Of a stretch of 64,000 bases of DNA, positions 49,296 through 62,600 are shown in pieces. The stretch spans positions 3,343,001 to 3,407,000 of the forward strand of contig NC_134685.1 of assembly GCF_024713945.1 (NCBI RefSeq), given 5' to 3'. The number at the start of each line of letters is the position of its first letter. The first letter of the stretch is position 1. This DNA comes from Dermatophagoides farinae. Its lineage: Eukaryota > Arthropoda > Arachnida > Sarcoptiformes > Pyroglyphidae. Position numbers and translations under genes: made by a program. Below the pieces are notes generated by a model. That model made no database searches. It saw nothing but the letters and a program-made list of their open reading frames with translations, and had not been told where the DNA came from.

Positions 49296-50100
49296 AGAGA
49301 TTATCTCTTTTTTTCTGTTTCATTTTTTTTCAGCAACAACAACAATTTTAAAGATCTCAATCATTAGCCAATTGAAAAATGAAATTTTTTCTTTGAAAAA
49401 GATTTTGATCATTCAAATACACACTCACATTTGAATCGTTGTTTTTTTCATTCTTTTCATTTGTGTGTGTGTGTGTCATACTTATTATATTTTCATTCAT
49501 GGTTCATAGTGTTGTGACATCATCAATTTCATCGCATCAACAACAACAATGATGACGAAAAAGCCAATTTAAATTGCCCATTGCATTTTCCATTTTCGAA
49601 TTTTTTTTTTTTTGATTTTGATTTTACCAGATTCATCTATGCGTGTTCCAAGTGCCATTTGTTTTTTTTTTCTTTTTTTATTTTTTCCAAACTGAGAAAA
49701 ATCAAAATGGATTCGATTGAAATCGGTTATCGATTTTTTTCCGCTTCGTACGACTATTTTTTTCTCGCTGTCGAATTCTGAAATGGATAGAAATGGTGGT
49801 GGTGAGAATGAATTGAACAAAAAAAAAAAAAAAAAATTTCATTGTTCTTTGTGTGTGTGCGATTTTTTTTGGCTTTTGATTTCGAAAAATTTTTTGTTTC
49901 TTTTCCATGGATTTGGATTTTTTTTTCGTTTTCTTTTCTGGTTCATTGTTGGATATGGATGTAACTTCCTTTTTTTCAACGCGCCGTTTCTCATTGTGAC
50001 ATTTCCGTGATGCACACACACACACAAACACATTGACGATCCATTTAGTCAAACATGGAGAATAGAAAAATTGAAAATTCATCGTCGAAATTTCAAATAC

Positions 50101-50150
50101 TGAAACCATCCATATCATCATTCGATGCCGATGATGATATGGATGGTTCA
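50101..50150. repeat. 20-bp hairpin with one bulge
   Basis: The left arm is 50101-50121 and the right arm 50131-50150. Sixteen contiguous base pairs (CCATCCATATCATCAT against its exact complement) are flanked by four more pairs and interrupted only by one extra A. The loop is TCGATGCCG. This stem is long, includes non-repeat sequence, and lies 9.5 kb from the nearest gene. Confidence 0.8.
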
Positions 50151-53100
50151 AATAATGTTTTGTTTGTTTAAAAAATTTTGATTGGAAAATCAGACAAAAA
50201 CAAAGCAAACTCTTGTCGATTGACAAATTATTGAAAACAAAAAAAAATTGAAAGGCCATTTTAAAATGAAAATCAATTTTTTCGATAAAATTTTGTATAC
50301 AAAAAAAACGAAAATTTCAAATCAAACTCAATTCAAATGCGCAGATGCACAAAATGATTTGAGATTTTTTTCATTATTATTATTATTCGGATATAGAAAT
50401 AGATATGTGGTGCACTATGCGCTTGACAAGTGAGTGTTGTAAAGCAGAAAACAGAATTCCACATATAAAACGATATGGTCCATAGCCGCTTGAAGCTCAT
50501 TTGATTTCAATTTTTCATACGATTCGTATCGTTCCATTGATCGTTATATTGACTGACTGAGTAAAACATTGATCTCTAGATTTTTCTGAATTTACGTTTT
50601 CAATTTTATGGAAAAATTTACTTTCAAATTTAATCTACAGGTTTTTTTCTGAATCTCCGTGTGCTTGTGTTGATCACCGGTATTTAATTCTTTCGGAATG
50701 ATCAATTAAATTTAACTTTTTTTGTGATTTTTGTTGTGTACATTGTGTGTGTGTGTGTATGTTTTAGCGACAAATACAAGTGACAAATCTAAGTGACAAA
50801 AAGAAATTCATCACATCAATATCATCATCGTATTTAGAAAATTTGACAGTGAACAAAAGAAAGAAAAATTCCAATTTCAGTTGACATTTTGACTTGTTGT
50901 TGTTGTTTTTGAATTTGCCAAACAACTGAAAATTTTTTTCCATTAATTCAATCGTCAATTTTTCATTTTTGTCCGTTCCATATTTGGCTGATTCTGTTTA
51001 TTTCTGCGGGGCAATTTTCAATTTTTTAAAAAATTTTGAAGAGAATCTGGTGAGTGATGTGTGATTATGTCTCGTGAGCATAGTAATGTAGTACCTGGTC
51101 TTAATTGAAATCTGAATTAATTAATGAATTCATGTTAAAAGTTTATTAGTTTAGTTACCCAAAATGATGAGAATGAAGGAAAAAAACCAATTGAATTTGT
51201 CTAAATACGAAAGGATTCCACTGTTTAGTTCATTCAATCTCACTCTAGTTGTCATTGTTGTTATTGTTTTTTAAGTCCCAAGAGTTTTAAACAATTCTTT
51301 TCACTCAATTCATGTGTTTTTCGGTTGCGAAAACAAAAATCGATTTGAAACACATTCATATAGTGGTGGTGGCGATGGTGGCATGATTGAAAGGAAGAAG
51401 GAGGGACCGGAATGTTGAAAAAAAATTCTGGAATAAATTAGCCATGTATTCTGTTGTGTGTGTGTGTGTGTGTATGTATGTTACATAACCGGGGATAATA
51501 CACCCGAGACAAGATGAGTGAATGAAAGAAAAATAAATAATATTCACTAGAAAAGAAAGAAAATTGGCTCATCGGCTAAGTGGGTATATTCACAGCATGA
51601 TTGAGCACACAAAAATATATTAAAAACAAAACAAAAAACACCATCGATCTTTTCTCCTCCCCCTTTTATCACCATCATCATCATCGTTGTTGTTGTTGTT
51701 GTTGTTGATGGTGATGAACATCCTAAATGTGTGTGTGTGTGTTTGCCTGATCAGCTGATCAATAGAGTTACTCATTTTATTTGTATTTGTTGTTTTTGTT
51801 ATTGAGTGTGTGGGAGTGATTTTGAAGAACAAACAATCCGACAAAAAAAAATCTGTAGCTAATCAATCAAAATCGATACGAGATTTTGGGATTTATAATT
51901 CTCCATTTTTTTTCTTGTTGTATGTTTTTGTTTGTTTGTGTGATACGAAAATTACCGAAAAAGATGAGAAAAATGGCATCAATTATCCCAACACACAAAC
52001 ACACACGCCTTATAATATATATAGACTATTGTGTATGTACAATTAATTAGTCAATCAATCAATCTTTCGATCTACATTTTCTGATTTCACTTTTTGTTCA
52101 TGTCCAGAATTTTATTCGTGTAAGTGAATTAACAAGACTAGATGATCAGTGATTGAAAAAAAATCTATATTGATTCGATAGTATCGATTCAAGATTTCCC
52201 TACTTTTCTATTCATTCCTTTTTTTCAATAAATTTTCCATTTGATAATAATAAATAATAAATCAAATCAAATTATAATTGTCGAATAAATGTGAATGAAT
52301 TTTACTGATTCATAAATATCGTTATCGTTTTCAAATAAAAGGAAAAATCATTTCTCTCTTTCTATTCCATGATTGTCATTTCATTTCATTTCATTTCCAT
52401 TTTTTTTTCTTGCCGCTATAAATGAGAAAATATGGTGATTGTGTGAGCGATGTGATCACCATCAATGACAAATAACAATGATTGAATGGGAGAATCATAG
52501 AATCGTAACTCTATCGAGAGAATTTGATAATTTTCATTTCCACATCTCCACATATTATTGATAGAGAATGAATGAGTTTTTTGTATATGAAACAAAAACA
52601 GAAAAATAGATCGCACTTTCTACGCTCATACAAATGACAATGTATCTTGGAACTTTGCTTTTAATGTAAAGTGATTTGTCATAGAAATTCTTTGGTATAT
52701 GTAAAAATAGTACTTGTTTTACCCGATGTTGCTGATGTTGATGATGATGATGATGATTGTAAAACGGGAATCATAATGCAAAATTTTCGATGATGGAAAA
52801 AAATGACTGCATATATCTCTAAAGTGTGGAAAATGTTTGGTTTGAGTTTTTCTCGAATTTCATCCGAATTTTCATTATCTCTAACACATTCGACTATTTC
52901 AACCTCTTTTTGTTCCTATTCTGAATGTACATAACAATTTTATTCCATCCAAATCATGATTTGTCAACATTGATTATCATCATCCATTCATTCATTCATT
53001 CATTCAATAATTCTAAGAATAAACCGAAAATCTGTCATCATCAATAATTATTTTTTTTTTCGTATGTTTGTATAATTTTTTCTTGTCCAATCTGTTTATG

Positions 53101-56100
53101 TGGTAAATATGATGATTGTGGTTTTTCTTGTGATTAGCCAACATGATGATAAATTGCATGTTACAAATATTTCATCATTGAAACAAATGGGATATATTTT
53201 TTTTTATTTTGAGAACATTTTTTTTTGTCCGCTAGCATCATCATCATCATAATCATAATTATTATCGTAATATCAGACTCTGAGAGAGAGAGAGGAAAAG
53301 TTTTATTTTATCGGAACTAAAAACAAAAATAAAAATCATAGAAAACAGGAAATGGACAGAAAAAAATTGACAGATCCGAAAACTTTTATTAATTCAATTA
53401 TCATGATGATGATGATGAGAATGGAAATGAATCTTTCCATTCCATATTTTTTTCCACAAAAAAAATGTTTTGCCATTCTGAAATTGTATTCAAAAACAAA
53501 ACAAAGCTAAAACTTTTTTTTTCTAATTGAATAAAATGGAAAAAATTTTTCCGTTTTGATGATTGTGTCCACCTTTCAATATGTGCGTGTGATTTGAACA
53601 AAACAAAAAAAATCAGATTCTATTCACATCCATTTGTTTCTGAGATTTTTCTCTCCTTTTTTTTCGATGGAATTTCTTTTGTCTTCAATGATGTTTTTTG
53701 TTACCCAGATAAAAAGATGTAACTGATAATCAAATATATAGAAATGATGATGGTGATGATATAATAACACTAATGATGATTTAAATATGTCATTAAGTTT
53801 GGCAAGCAGAAAAAATAAAGTCGGTTTCATTTGAATTTTTTTCATTAAAACACGCTTATCAAAAATGAAATGAAACCCTAGCATGTGTTCTCATTTCATA
53901 CAGTTTTTTTTTGTTCGGCCAAATAGCATTATTATCCATAAACCATAAATATTCATCATCATCATCTTTATACGTATCGATAATGATGATCCATTGGTTA
54001 TAATTTTCCATTTGGGACAGAATTCATTCTGTATGTGTGTTTGTGTTGATGTATTTCATGATTATTGAATTGGAATTTTTGTTATTCGTTGTCATCGTTT
54101 TTGTTGTTAAATTATAGTTCACACTAATTTTGATGGTTATTCTTTGTGCATTTTTTCTTTCATTTCCAAATTTTTTTTTCGTCAAATTAATGTGTTTCAC
54201 TGGAAAAAAAAACTTTTTTTCCGCCACTGATTAAAAAGCCCCAAGAGAGGCTGCTATAAAGCTGACGAATAACAAAAGCTTAATATTTCAATTTCTCGAT
54301 TTTGAATTCAAAACAATTACATTTGGATGATGAATAGAATGGTGGTGGACAATTGGACAATTGACTCATTTTTTGTTTCTTTGAATGGAATTCACATTCA
54401 AAGTTAAATGAATCGATTTATTGACATAAATACCAACATTTTCTCCGGATTCGGAAACATATTGAAACTTTCCACACAAAGTTTTTATTTTGTTGCATGA
54501 AAATTTTCTTGCTTGTTTGAAATTATTCATTGATTGATTTGATTGAAGATGTAAATTTTTCTCCCTTGATAATTCTTTTGATCAAGCGGGAAAATTATCT
54601 TGGTGAATTTATTTTTGTTGTGGAAAAAATTTTATTTATTTCAGAAAATTTATTCAAATTCAACATTCGAAAATTTTGAATTTCAAATTGATGGTGACAA
54701 TAATAGGTTGACACAACAAACACAAACACATGAATTTGTATCAATCAATCGGTGATCGATACATTTGAATTTCTTGTCGTTGTCGTTGTTGTTTAACAAT
54801 CTCTTACTTCTAATCGATAGGTATTCAATTTGATTCACCCAAAAATGTTTTGTGTGTGTGTGTGCATGTGTCTATTGGTTGTTGTTGTTGGATTGTTATG
54901 TTTTTCAAATTCAAAAACACAGAAGATGGAAACAAGAAAAAAACTCCTTTTTTCCTCGATTATTATCATCACAAATCTCTGAATTTTTTTTTATTTTATT
55001 TTCTTTACTCTTCAGTGTAAATCATTCATTCAAATATTTGTTTGAGAAATCCATGAAATGTACTTTTGGAATGCATGTGTAGGAGTAGATAAGTGCAAAA
55101 ATAAACATTTGTATAGCCGTAGCAATTCCATGTTTGTGTGTGTGTGTGTGTTCCAACCAATTGTCGTTATCAACGTTATTCTTGTGTTTGACAAAGTAGA
55201 AATAGAATGAACAAAAAAATTCTTGTTATTATCAATTGTTTTTATTTATTTTTGTGTGTGTGTGTGTGTGTGTGTGAGTTTCAAGGAGTTGCTTACACGC
55301 CATTTTCTCGTATGTCATTGGGTGATGTGAAAATAATAATGAATGAGAGAATTGTGAAACAAAATTGAAAATTCCAATCGATTAACTCCGATAATTACAG
55401 TGTATAGTGAATTGAATTGTTTGAATCATGTGAATGTGAGGAAAAAATAACAACAACAACAAAACACAATTCATTTTTCGAAACGAAAAAATTTTTACCT
55501 TGCAAATTCATTCAATCAAGTCAAATCGATTGTTTTTTTTTGGAAAAAAAGGATTGATTATTTAGATCAACCGATAGATTAACTCACAATAATCAGTTTG
55601 AGAATTGTTTTGTTTTCCAAATTATTAACCATTTTTCGTTCCATCATCATCATTATCATTAGAGTTCATTACATTATTCTCATTATCACACACACACTCC
55701 TTCCTCGCCCATCACTTAATTTCCGTTTATTTCGGTTCAATTGAATTTGTCGATTACGAATATAATAATATTATGTCTCAAAAACACACACACACACATA
55801 CTAGCATTTCAAATTCAGGGCGGGATAAAGACAGAGATGTAGAATATTCTTATAAAATGTTCTGTTTGATTTGAACAACGACGACGAAAACAACAACAAC
55901 GGAAAAAATATCGATACAATTCGATCTATTTTGAACGTGTATGTCTATTGTGTGCATTTATGTCTCGTTACGCTAAATTAAATACGTCACTTTTATTTCG
56001 TCCTCTTTGGATGTTTTTTTCTCTTTTTTTTATTTTATTGTATTAACTCTGTGTGTTTGCCCAAAATGAAAAACAGCCAGCCAGCCATCCAGCTAGCAAG

Positions 56101-56734
56101 CTAGTCAATTTTCGTGATAATAGAATCTTTTTCTCTCGTTCTCGATTCTTTTTTATATTTTCCATGATCTTAGTGCCAAAAAAAAACAAATACAAGTCAC
56201 CAAACATAAACAACAACAAAATTAACTATCCATGTATTTGTTCGACGACGACGATGGTCGATTGATTTGAACATGGTCGTCGTCGTCATCGTTGTAGTGT
56301 AGTGTGGGTGAAATTCACCCGGTAATCGAATTCTGGTTCGATTTCCAATTTTTTTTCTTCTTTTTTTCGTCGTCCATTGATCGAACACTATTATTATTAT
56401 CCAACACCACCACCACCACACACACACACAAAAAAAGAGGAAGAAATAATTTCTTTATTTTCAATCGGACACCAGATGAGTCTCGTTGTTTTTGTTTGGC
56501 ATAGAAATTCGATCCACACATCTTTACAACAGAAGTCAAATCGTTTTTTCTTGGTTCTCACTTGCAATGTATATCATTTTCATTAACAAACAAAAGTAAT
56601 GATGATGATGATGAGAAAAAGTAAATTCATATGAATTGCCAGATGAATTTTTTTTCCTTTTGTGATTTGCACCATGCATATTATTCGTTTGGTTTGTTGT
56701 AAATAAATTTTAATAATTTTTTTTTATTGTAAAC

Positions 56735-56835
56735 ACCGGTATTACATATGCACCGAAAACTTTTCGGTCATTGGCTTCAGGCCTGAATTTTATTCCCGTG
56801 ACGACCAACATCTGGAGCCGGAACCGGAAGAGGAA
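56735..56835. promoter_or_regulatory. GC-richer island with stacked dyads
   Basis: Within 100 bases of otherwise AT-rich desert lie ACCGGT (about 56735), CCGAAAACTTTTCGG (56753-56767, symmetric around one base), TTCAGGCCTGAA (56776-56787, perfect), and a tandem ETS-like pair CCGGAACCGGAAG (56818-56830). The composition and density of symmetric sites suggest a regulatory element. No transcript start is evident. Confidence 0.3.
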
Positions 56836-58116
56836 AATTCTATTTTTTTTGTTATTTAAAAATAACAGCCATAAAGCAAAAAAAAATTAATCAAGCTAAT
56901 TGAATTCTTCTTTTCTCTGTCTTGTCTCTTCACCCACATATTTTATTTACTAAACTTTTTTTCTAGAAATAATTGAATGAAAAAAAAATTCCATCGTGTT
57001 TCATTCATGAATTTGGAATTTTTTTTTTGTTTTTTTTATTCACATTTTCTCTCACTGACACAATGATGATGATCCTGGTGTTCTTGTGGGTGTGTGTTGA
57101 ACCAGAATTTAATTTCAGATTTGCAGATTATCCGCCACCACCATCACACCTTTGCAAAATTAAATAAATAGTAAACAGGTTTTTTTTGCGGGAAATACAT
57201 CATGAAATTTTTTTACATAAAATTCTTGCATCATCATCATGTGTGTGGTAAACAAATTAGTTTTATATATGAAAAAAAAGAGTGAACAACAACAATGTGA
57301 GATTGAATACGATTCATTTGCACTATCTTTTCTTTGCACATTTCAAAAAGATAATCAACTCTATCATCACAAGATTTTCATCGTTTATTTTTTTATTATG
57401 GAAAAAAAATTCTCAAACACTAATTACGATTATAATATCCATGTTTTATTTTTTGGCTATTTATTATGATGATTCAAGATTCAAGATTTCTTAGACAAAC
57501 GTATAGTTATTATTATCATTTGTGGAAAAAGGAAATGGGTTTTTTTTGGAAACAAACAAATAACATACTTATATAATGTATAACCACACTAGTACTAGTG
57601 AGCCAGACAAAAATATATCAATATTTACCCAAAATTCTTCTTTCTATTTGCAACAAAAAGTTCTTCAATGATGTGTATTTTTTCTCTGTAAAAAAAAGAA
57701 GAAATTTTCTTGCAACACTTACATCATCATAGAACTTGATGATGATGACGGTGGTAACGATTCAATAAAAAAAAATAACTAAACAAAAACGAACCACTGA
57801 AGTCTCATTATCATCAAAATAATCAGTAGAGAAAAATTGTAATGAAAGTTATTCATGTTGATGATAATGATTCGATGGCGGATATTTCCACATTCGTTCA
57901 TTCGTCAAGTGTGTGTGTGTTAGAATAGAATCGATTGTTTGTGTTCTGTTTGATTCCATCATCGCGATATCATCTTTGATTTTGGTAAAAATCGAATTTT
58001 GTCTTTTTTGAAATAAATCACATTGACAGTGAGAGACAACAATATCTATGGATTGAAATTTTTGAACCAAAATGAAAAAAAAAGTTTTTGTTTTCAAAAG
58101 ATTAAACATTTATTCG

Positions 58117-58141
58117 GTGTGTGTGTGTGTGTGTGTGTGTG
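58117..58141. repeat. (GT)n microsatellite
   Basis: Alternating GT run of about 25 bases. Confidence 0.9.
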
Positions 58142-59575
58142 AGCAGAAAATAAATTGTCTCAACGAATATAATGAGAATGAGAATTCTCAAAGATAATAA
58201 TAATCGATTTTTTTTTGTTTTGATAATCGATATAATCATTCATTACTTGATTTTTGTTTTTAAGAAATTTTTTTTTTATTTTGATCTTGATCTTTTTCTT
58301 TCGAGGTTGTCAAAAACCGTCAAACGAATTATAAAGTGATGGACGAATTTTTATTTCGATTTGGACGAAATTTTTTTTTTCGTTTATTTTGTATTCCATA
58401 CCATCAATTTGCCGTTCAATAAGAATTTTTTCCGAGAAGAAAAAACCGATTTTTTCCTCTGTACCGGGGATCAGTCAAAGTTTCATTTTCATTCGATTTC
58501 GTTGTTGTTGTTGTTGTTGTTATTTGGATTAAAATTGATTGAAACGAATTTTTTTTTCTTTTGGCTGTTGGTCGGTTGGTTTCACTCTGTTGAGGAAGAC
58601 ACAATGTTTCGATTGCTACAATTTTCAAAGCAAAAAAAAATTGAAGAAAAACTTTACCCATTTCACTGGTATACTAGCTATAATTCAATTGTTATGTCGG
58701 GTCCCGGGTTTTTCTATTTTCAATGCTTCTTGAAATGGTCATTCTACGATATATAATGATCATCATCAAACGCATTTGAAACGACGACGACGATATAACA
58801 AATGAATGGTCATTTCGGATTGACACATACTTACCAAAAAAAACACACACACAAATGATTGTCCCGAAGAAAAAAGACAACGGGAAAAGGAGATACATTG
58901 AAATTAACAACATCATCTTCCGGGTATATAGCCTTTTACCGGCACTTTGGTTTGCTGTGACACGAATGCATTCTTGAATCGTTTTTATAATGGTAGATAG
59001 AAAAATTCCCGCAAAGTTTTGAATTACTGGTTTCCCAGAAATTATTTCCATCATTTGCAATTTTTATTATTTCTAAAATAAAATAATCTCACACAAGAGA
59101 TGTATCTTTTTCTCAATAAAGGTAATAATATTTCTTTTCAACGAACAACACACTCAGTTTCATGTTGATGATTTAATTAAAAACAAAATCAAATTCAACA
59201 AAAAATCAAGAGAAATCGACGAGATGAAATTGAAATGGATTCTTTTTATATTTGTAGAAAATATTAATAATGTTGTCTGTCTGTGTGTGTGTCTGCAACA
59301 CATTTTCAAATTCAAAAAAAACGAATCGAATTGAATGATGATGATGATGATGATGATGATGAAGTTGGTGACAAAATTTAATAATATTTTAATAATAATG
59401 CTTTTCCATGATTCCATCCAGTTTTTTCATCATCATCATATGGTGATTCTTTTTCACTATTTATAAAACAAATCTGTATAATGAGCATATTTTCAGGTTT
59501 TTCCATTTTCAAGATTTCTGATTTTGAAAATGATTAGTTGTTGCTGTTGTTGTTAGAGTTTTTTCAATTTCAATT

Positions 59576-59581
59576 TTATTT
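59576..59581 (-). terminator. Argonaute poly(A) signal
   Basis: AATAAA on the minus strand, about 70 bases past the Argonaute stop codon, a suitable distance for polyadenylation. Confidence 0.55.
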
Positions 59582-59650
59582 TCACAAAAAAAATTCAGTT
59601 TTTTCATTTAAAAAATTTTCAAATAAAAAAAAAATCTTGTTCATCATTCA

Positions 59651-62600
59651 TTAACAGAAATACATTGACGATCGCATTGTTGGTGACATTTCAACGAATG
59701 AATCAAAATTATCTAAACATGGTACACGATGTTTTGTATAATGTATTCGTGGTGATGATGATAATATATCATCATCATCATTGTTGTTGTTGTTTTTGTT
59801 GTTGTTGTTGTTGTTTGGCGTGGTCATCATCGATGATGATGATGATAAAAATGACTGTGCTGTTGCTGATGTTGTTGTTGTTGTTGTTGAAAAATAATTA
59901 AGCATTTTGGCTGCATCTTGTTGTTGTTGTTGTTGTTGTTGCTGCTGCTGTTGTTGTTGATTATTAAAATTCTGATTACGATTATTAGTCATCGATAACA
60001 TCATCAACGATGTAGCCGCTTGTATATGTTCACGGGCACGAAATGCAGCTAAATGTGCATAGAAAACAGGTGTTGGTATCGATATCGATCGAGAACAACG
60101 TGCATATAAATGACAAAGAACATTTGTGAAGTTTTGTATATGGTCAGCGGACATTTCATTTTCATCGACCAACAGACAATAATGTGATGGACGTGATGTA
60201 CCTTGAATACCGGCATGTGAACAAAGATAGAAATCAAAACGTCTTGGATGTACAACATCCGTATCGACCACTGTACCTGGTGGTATATTATAGAATCGGC
60301 CAACACCATCTTTACTATTATCCGGTATGAAACGTGAATGATGTCGTTTCTGTACAATTACAAATGTCAAACGGAATTTATGTCCCGAACGATAACGTGC
60401 CAGTGTTTCTTTGATCAGGAGAATTTCTTCATTAAAGACCACTTGAAATTGTCCTTCACTAACGCCATCACGATACAATATAATTCTTTCCGGTAGCTGA
60501 TTAGTTTCCATTTCATATGCACGTAATAGATCAATGAGCATTTTATCCAATTCTTGTATGATTTCTTGGCGAAAAAATTTCTGTATCTTCACCGATGATG
60601 TATATCGAGCAAATGATTCATCCACATTCGCTACCATTGCCGCTATGGATGGTAGATTCTTTTCCGATGGTGATGGATGTGCAACATCCACACCGATTGC
60701 CATTGTTTTGCGATAATCATCTGCTTGTAGAAGTTTTCCATAATCCAATGTTACATTTATACCGCCTAATTTTGCATTAATTTTATGCAAAATATTCACA
60801 GCAATTGATTGATTGATACGTTGAACATTTGTTTGCCGAATACATTGTGTTACCAGGCCAAAATCGACATCACCACATTTTTTTATAGCACTATGTTGCC
60901 ATTCAGTATTACAGCCAATAAAAAATAAAAGCTGTAGTTGTTGTTCACTGCCACTACCGCTGCTGTATGTATGTTGTAATTTTTGGAGAAAATTTGCCAA
61001 TGTCGCAATATCAAAATCATAATCCATACGTATTGGCATATCGATTTGCATGCCTAATTGTTCACCATTGCGAATGAATGTATCCAAAAATTTTTCCACT
61101 GTTGAATCATCAAAATGCATTAATTTCACTAGAATCCAACGTTTCAATGCGATTGGTTGGAAAAATTTCCTATAACGCCATTTACCATTTGTTAATTTAA
61201 TTGGACGATCATCACCTTCAAGAAGTTTTGGAGAATCCAATACACGTGCACGTATCGTAATAGGCTGTGTAGAGATATTGAAACCAAATTCTTTTAGATA
61301 ATTCTCATTATTATCAATATTGATCAATTCTTCAACACTATTGCGGACTTCATCCAATCGATCGATTGGATTAATACTAGCTGCTTTACGTATTAAATCT
61401 GCTTTTTCTTTAATCGTCAATTTCCTGGCTTTTTGATCAGCGATAATCTGACAGATTTCCACCGGAAAATAGATGAATTCATTCTTACCACGACGTACTT
61501 TTGTGCAAGGTAAATCTGGTCTTTGTAATTGGCCATATTGTTGATGAAAATAATCAGCAACACTAATCATTTTTCGTTGTTGTTGTTGTTCATTGTTATC
61601 ATTGTTCGGTGTAAACATTACTTTTTTTGCCGATTCGGTTGTAATACCGCCAATACGATAACGTCGTGAACGTTGTAAATTGGTTACTTCAAAATAATAA
61701 TCTTTCAATATTGGCTCCAATCGTTTACGGTAAAAATCATTCCAACGTTGTTGTTGTTGTTGATGATGATGATGATGATGATTGTGATGATGATTTACAT
61801 TATTCGAGCCAGTTGTATTGGATGACATTTCTTGTAGAAAATTCCTAATGCAATCATCAATCATAAATGGTTTAATAAACGGTGTACAACAGCGATCCAT
61901 AATTAATTGCAATCCGGCGGAACATGTCTGCACCGATGATGATATACCGAATGATAATTCTTTCAATGAAGATAAATTTATTCGATTATCAACACTGGAA
62001 TGATGATGAAAATTTGATCGGCCAATAAGGAAACGTTTTTTAAGCAATAAATGTCTTATAATTAGATTAACAGCAGTGACCACTTCAACATAACCATCAT
62101 TCATTGGATTACGATAAAAATCTTCGATAGTTGAATAGGCAACTGTTTTGATTAGTTTGATACAAACTTCAAATTCTTGTTCATTATGATAATAATCATT
62201 TGCCGGTAATGTAACACGAAATTTAATCAATTTATCATCAATAATTGGCAAACGAAAATTTGTCAACATTGATGATGCACCATCATAAACACAGAGTACA
62301 TTATGGAATATATTTCCATCACCATTATTCATTTCAATTAATCGTTGTATGATTTTACGTGATAATAATTCATTACCACCACCATTATTATGACTTCTAT
62401 TTGGTGTTGTTTGTTGTTGTTGAATAGTTTTAGCCATATTTTTCAATCGTTGCTGTGAATGATGATGATGATCATCATTATTGTTACTGATGATTGGATT
62501 GATTTTCACATAATATGAATAGATAATTTTATCTGGATCATATGTAATCATAAAATGATTTGTCTGTATTAACATTGAACGGCCAGCTTGACCACCGCTG

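Larger units (their letters stand above)
42270..59575. other. Gene-poor region, right part
   Basis: Again no supported protein gene. The stretch contains several dyads: ACTATCGCGATAGT at 43268-43281, the long hairpin at 50101-50150, TGATCAGCTGATCA at 51748-51761 and CACTAGTACTAGTG at 57587-57600. It also holds (CA)16 at 49261-49292, (TTG)n at 48067-48091, (GT)n at 58117-58141, and two GC-richer islands near 48642-48790 and 56735-56835. The 3' ends of Patronin and Argonaute both face this interval, so it need not contain promoters for either. Confidence 0.55.

Noticed and set aside
57587-57600. Perfect 14-bp palindromes (also at 43268 and 51748)
   Set aside because: About four perfect 14-bp palindromes are expected by chance in a window of this size, so they are mentioned only as contents and not as separate signals.
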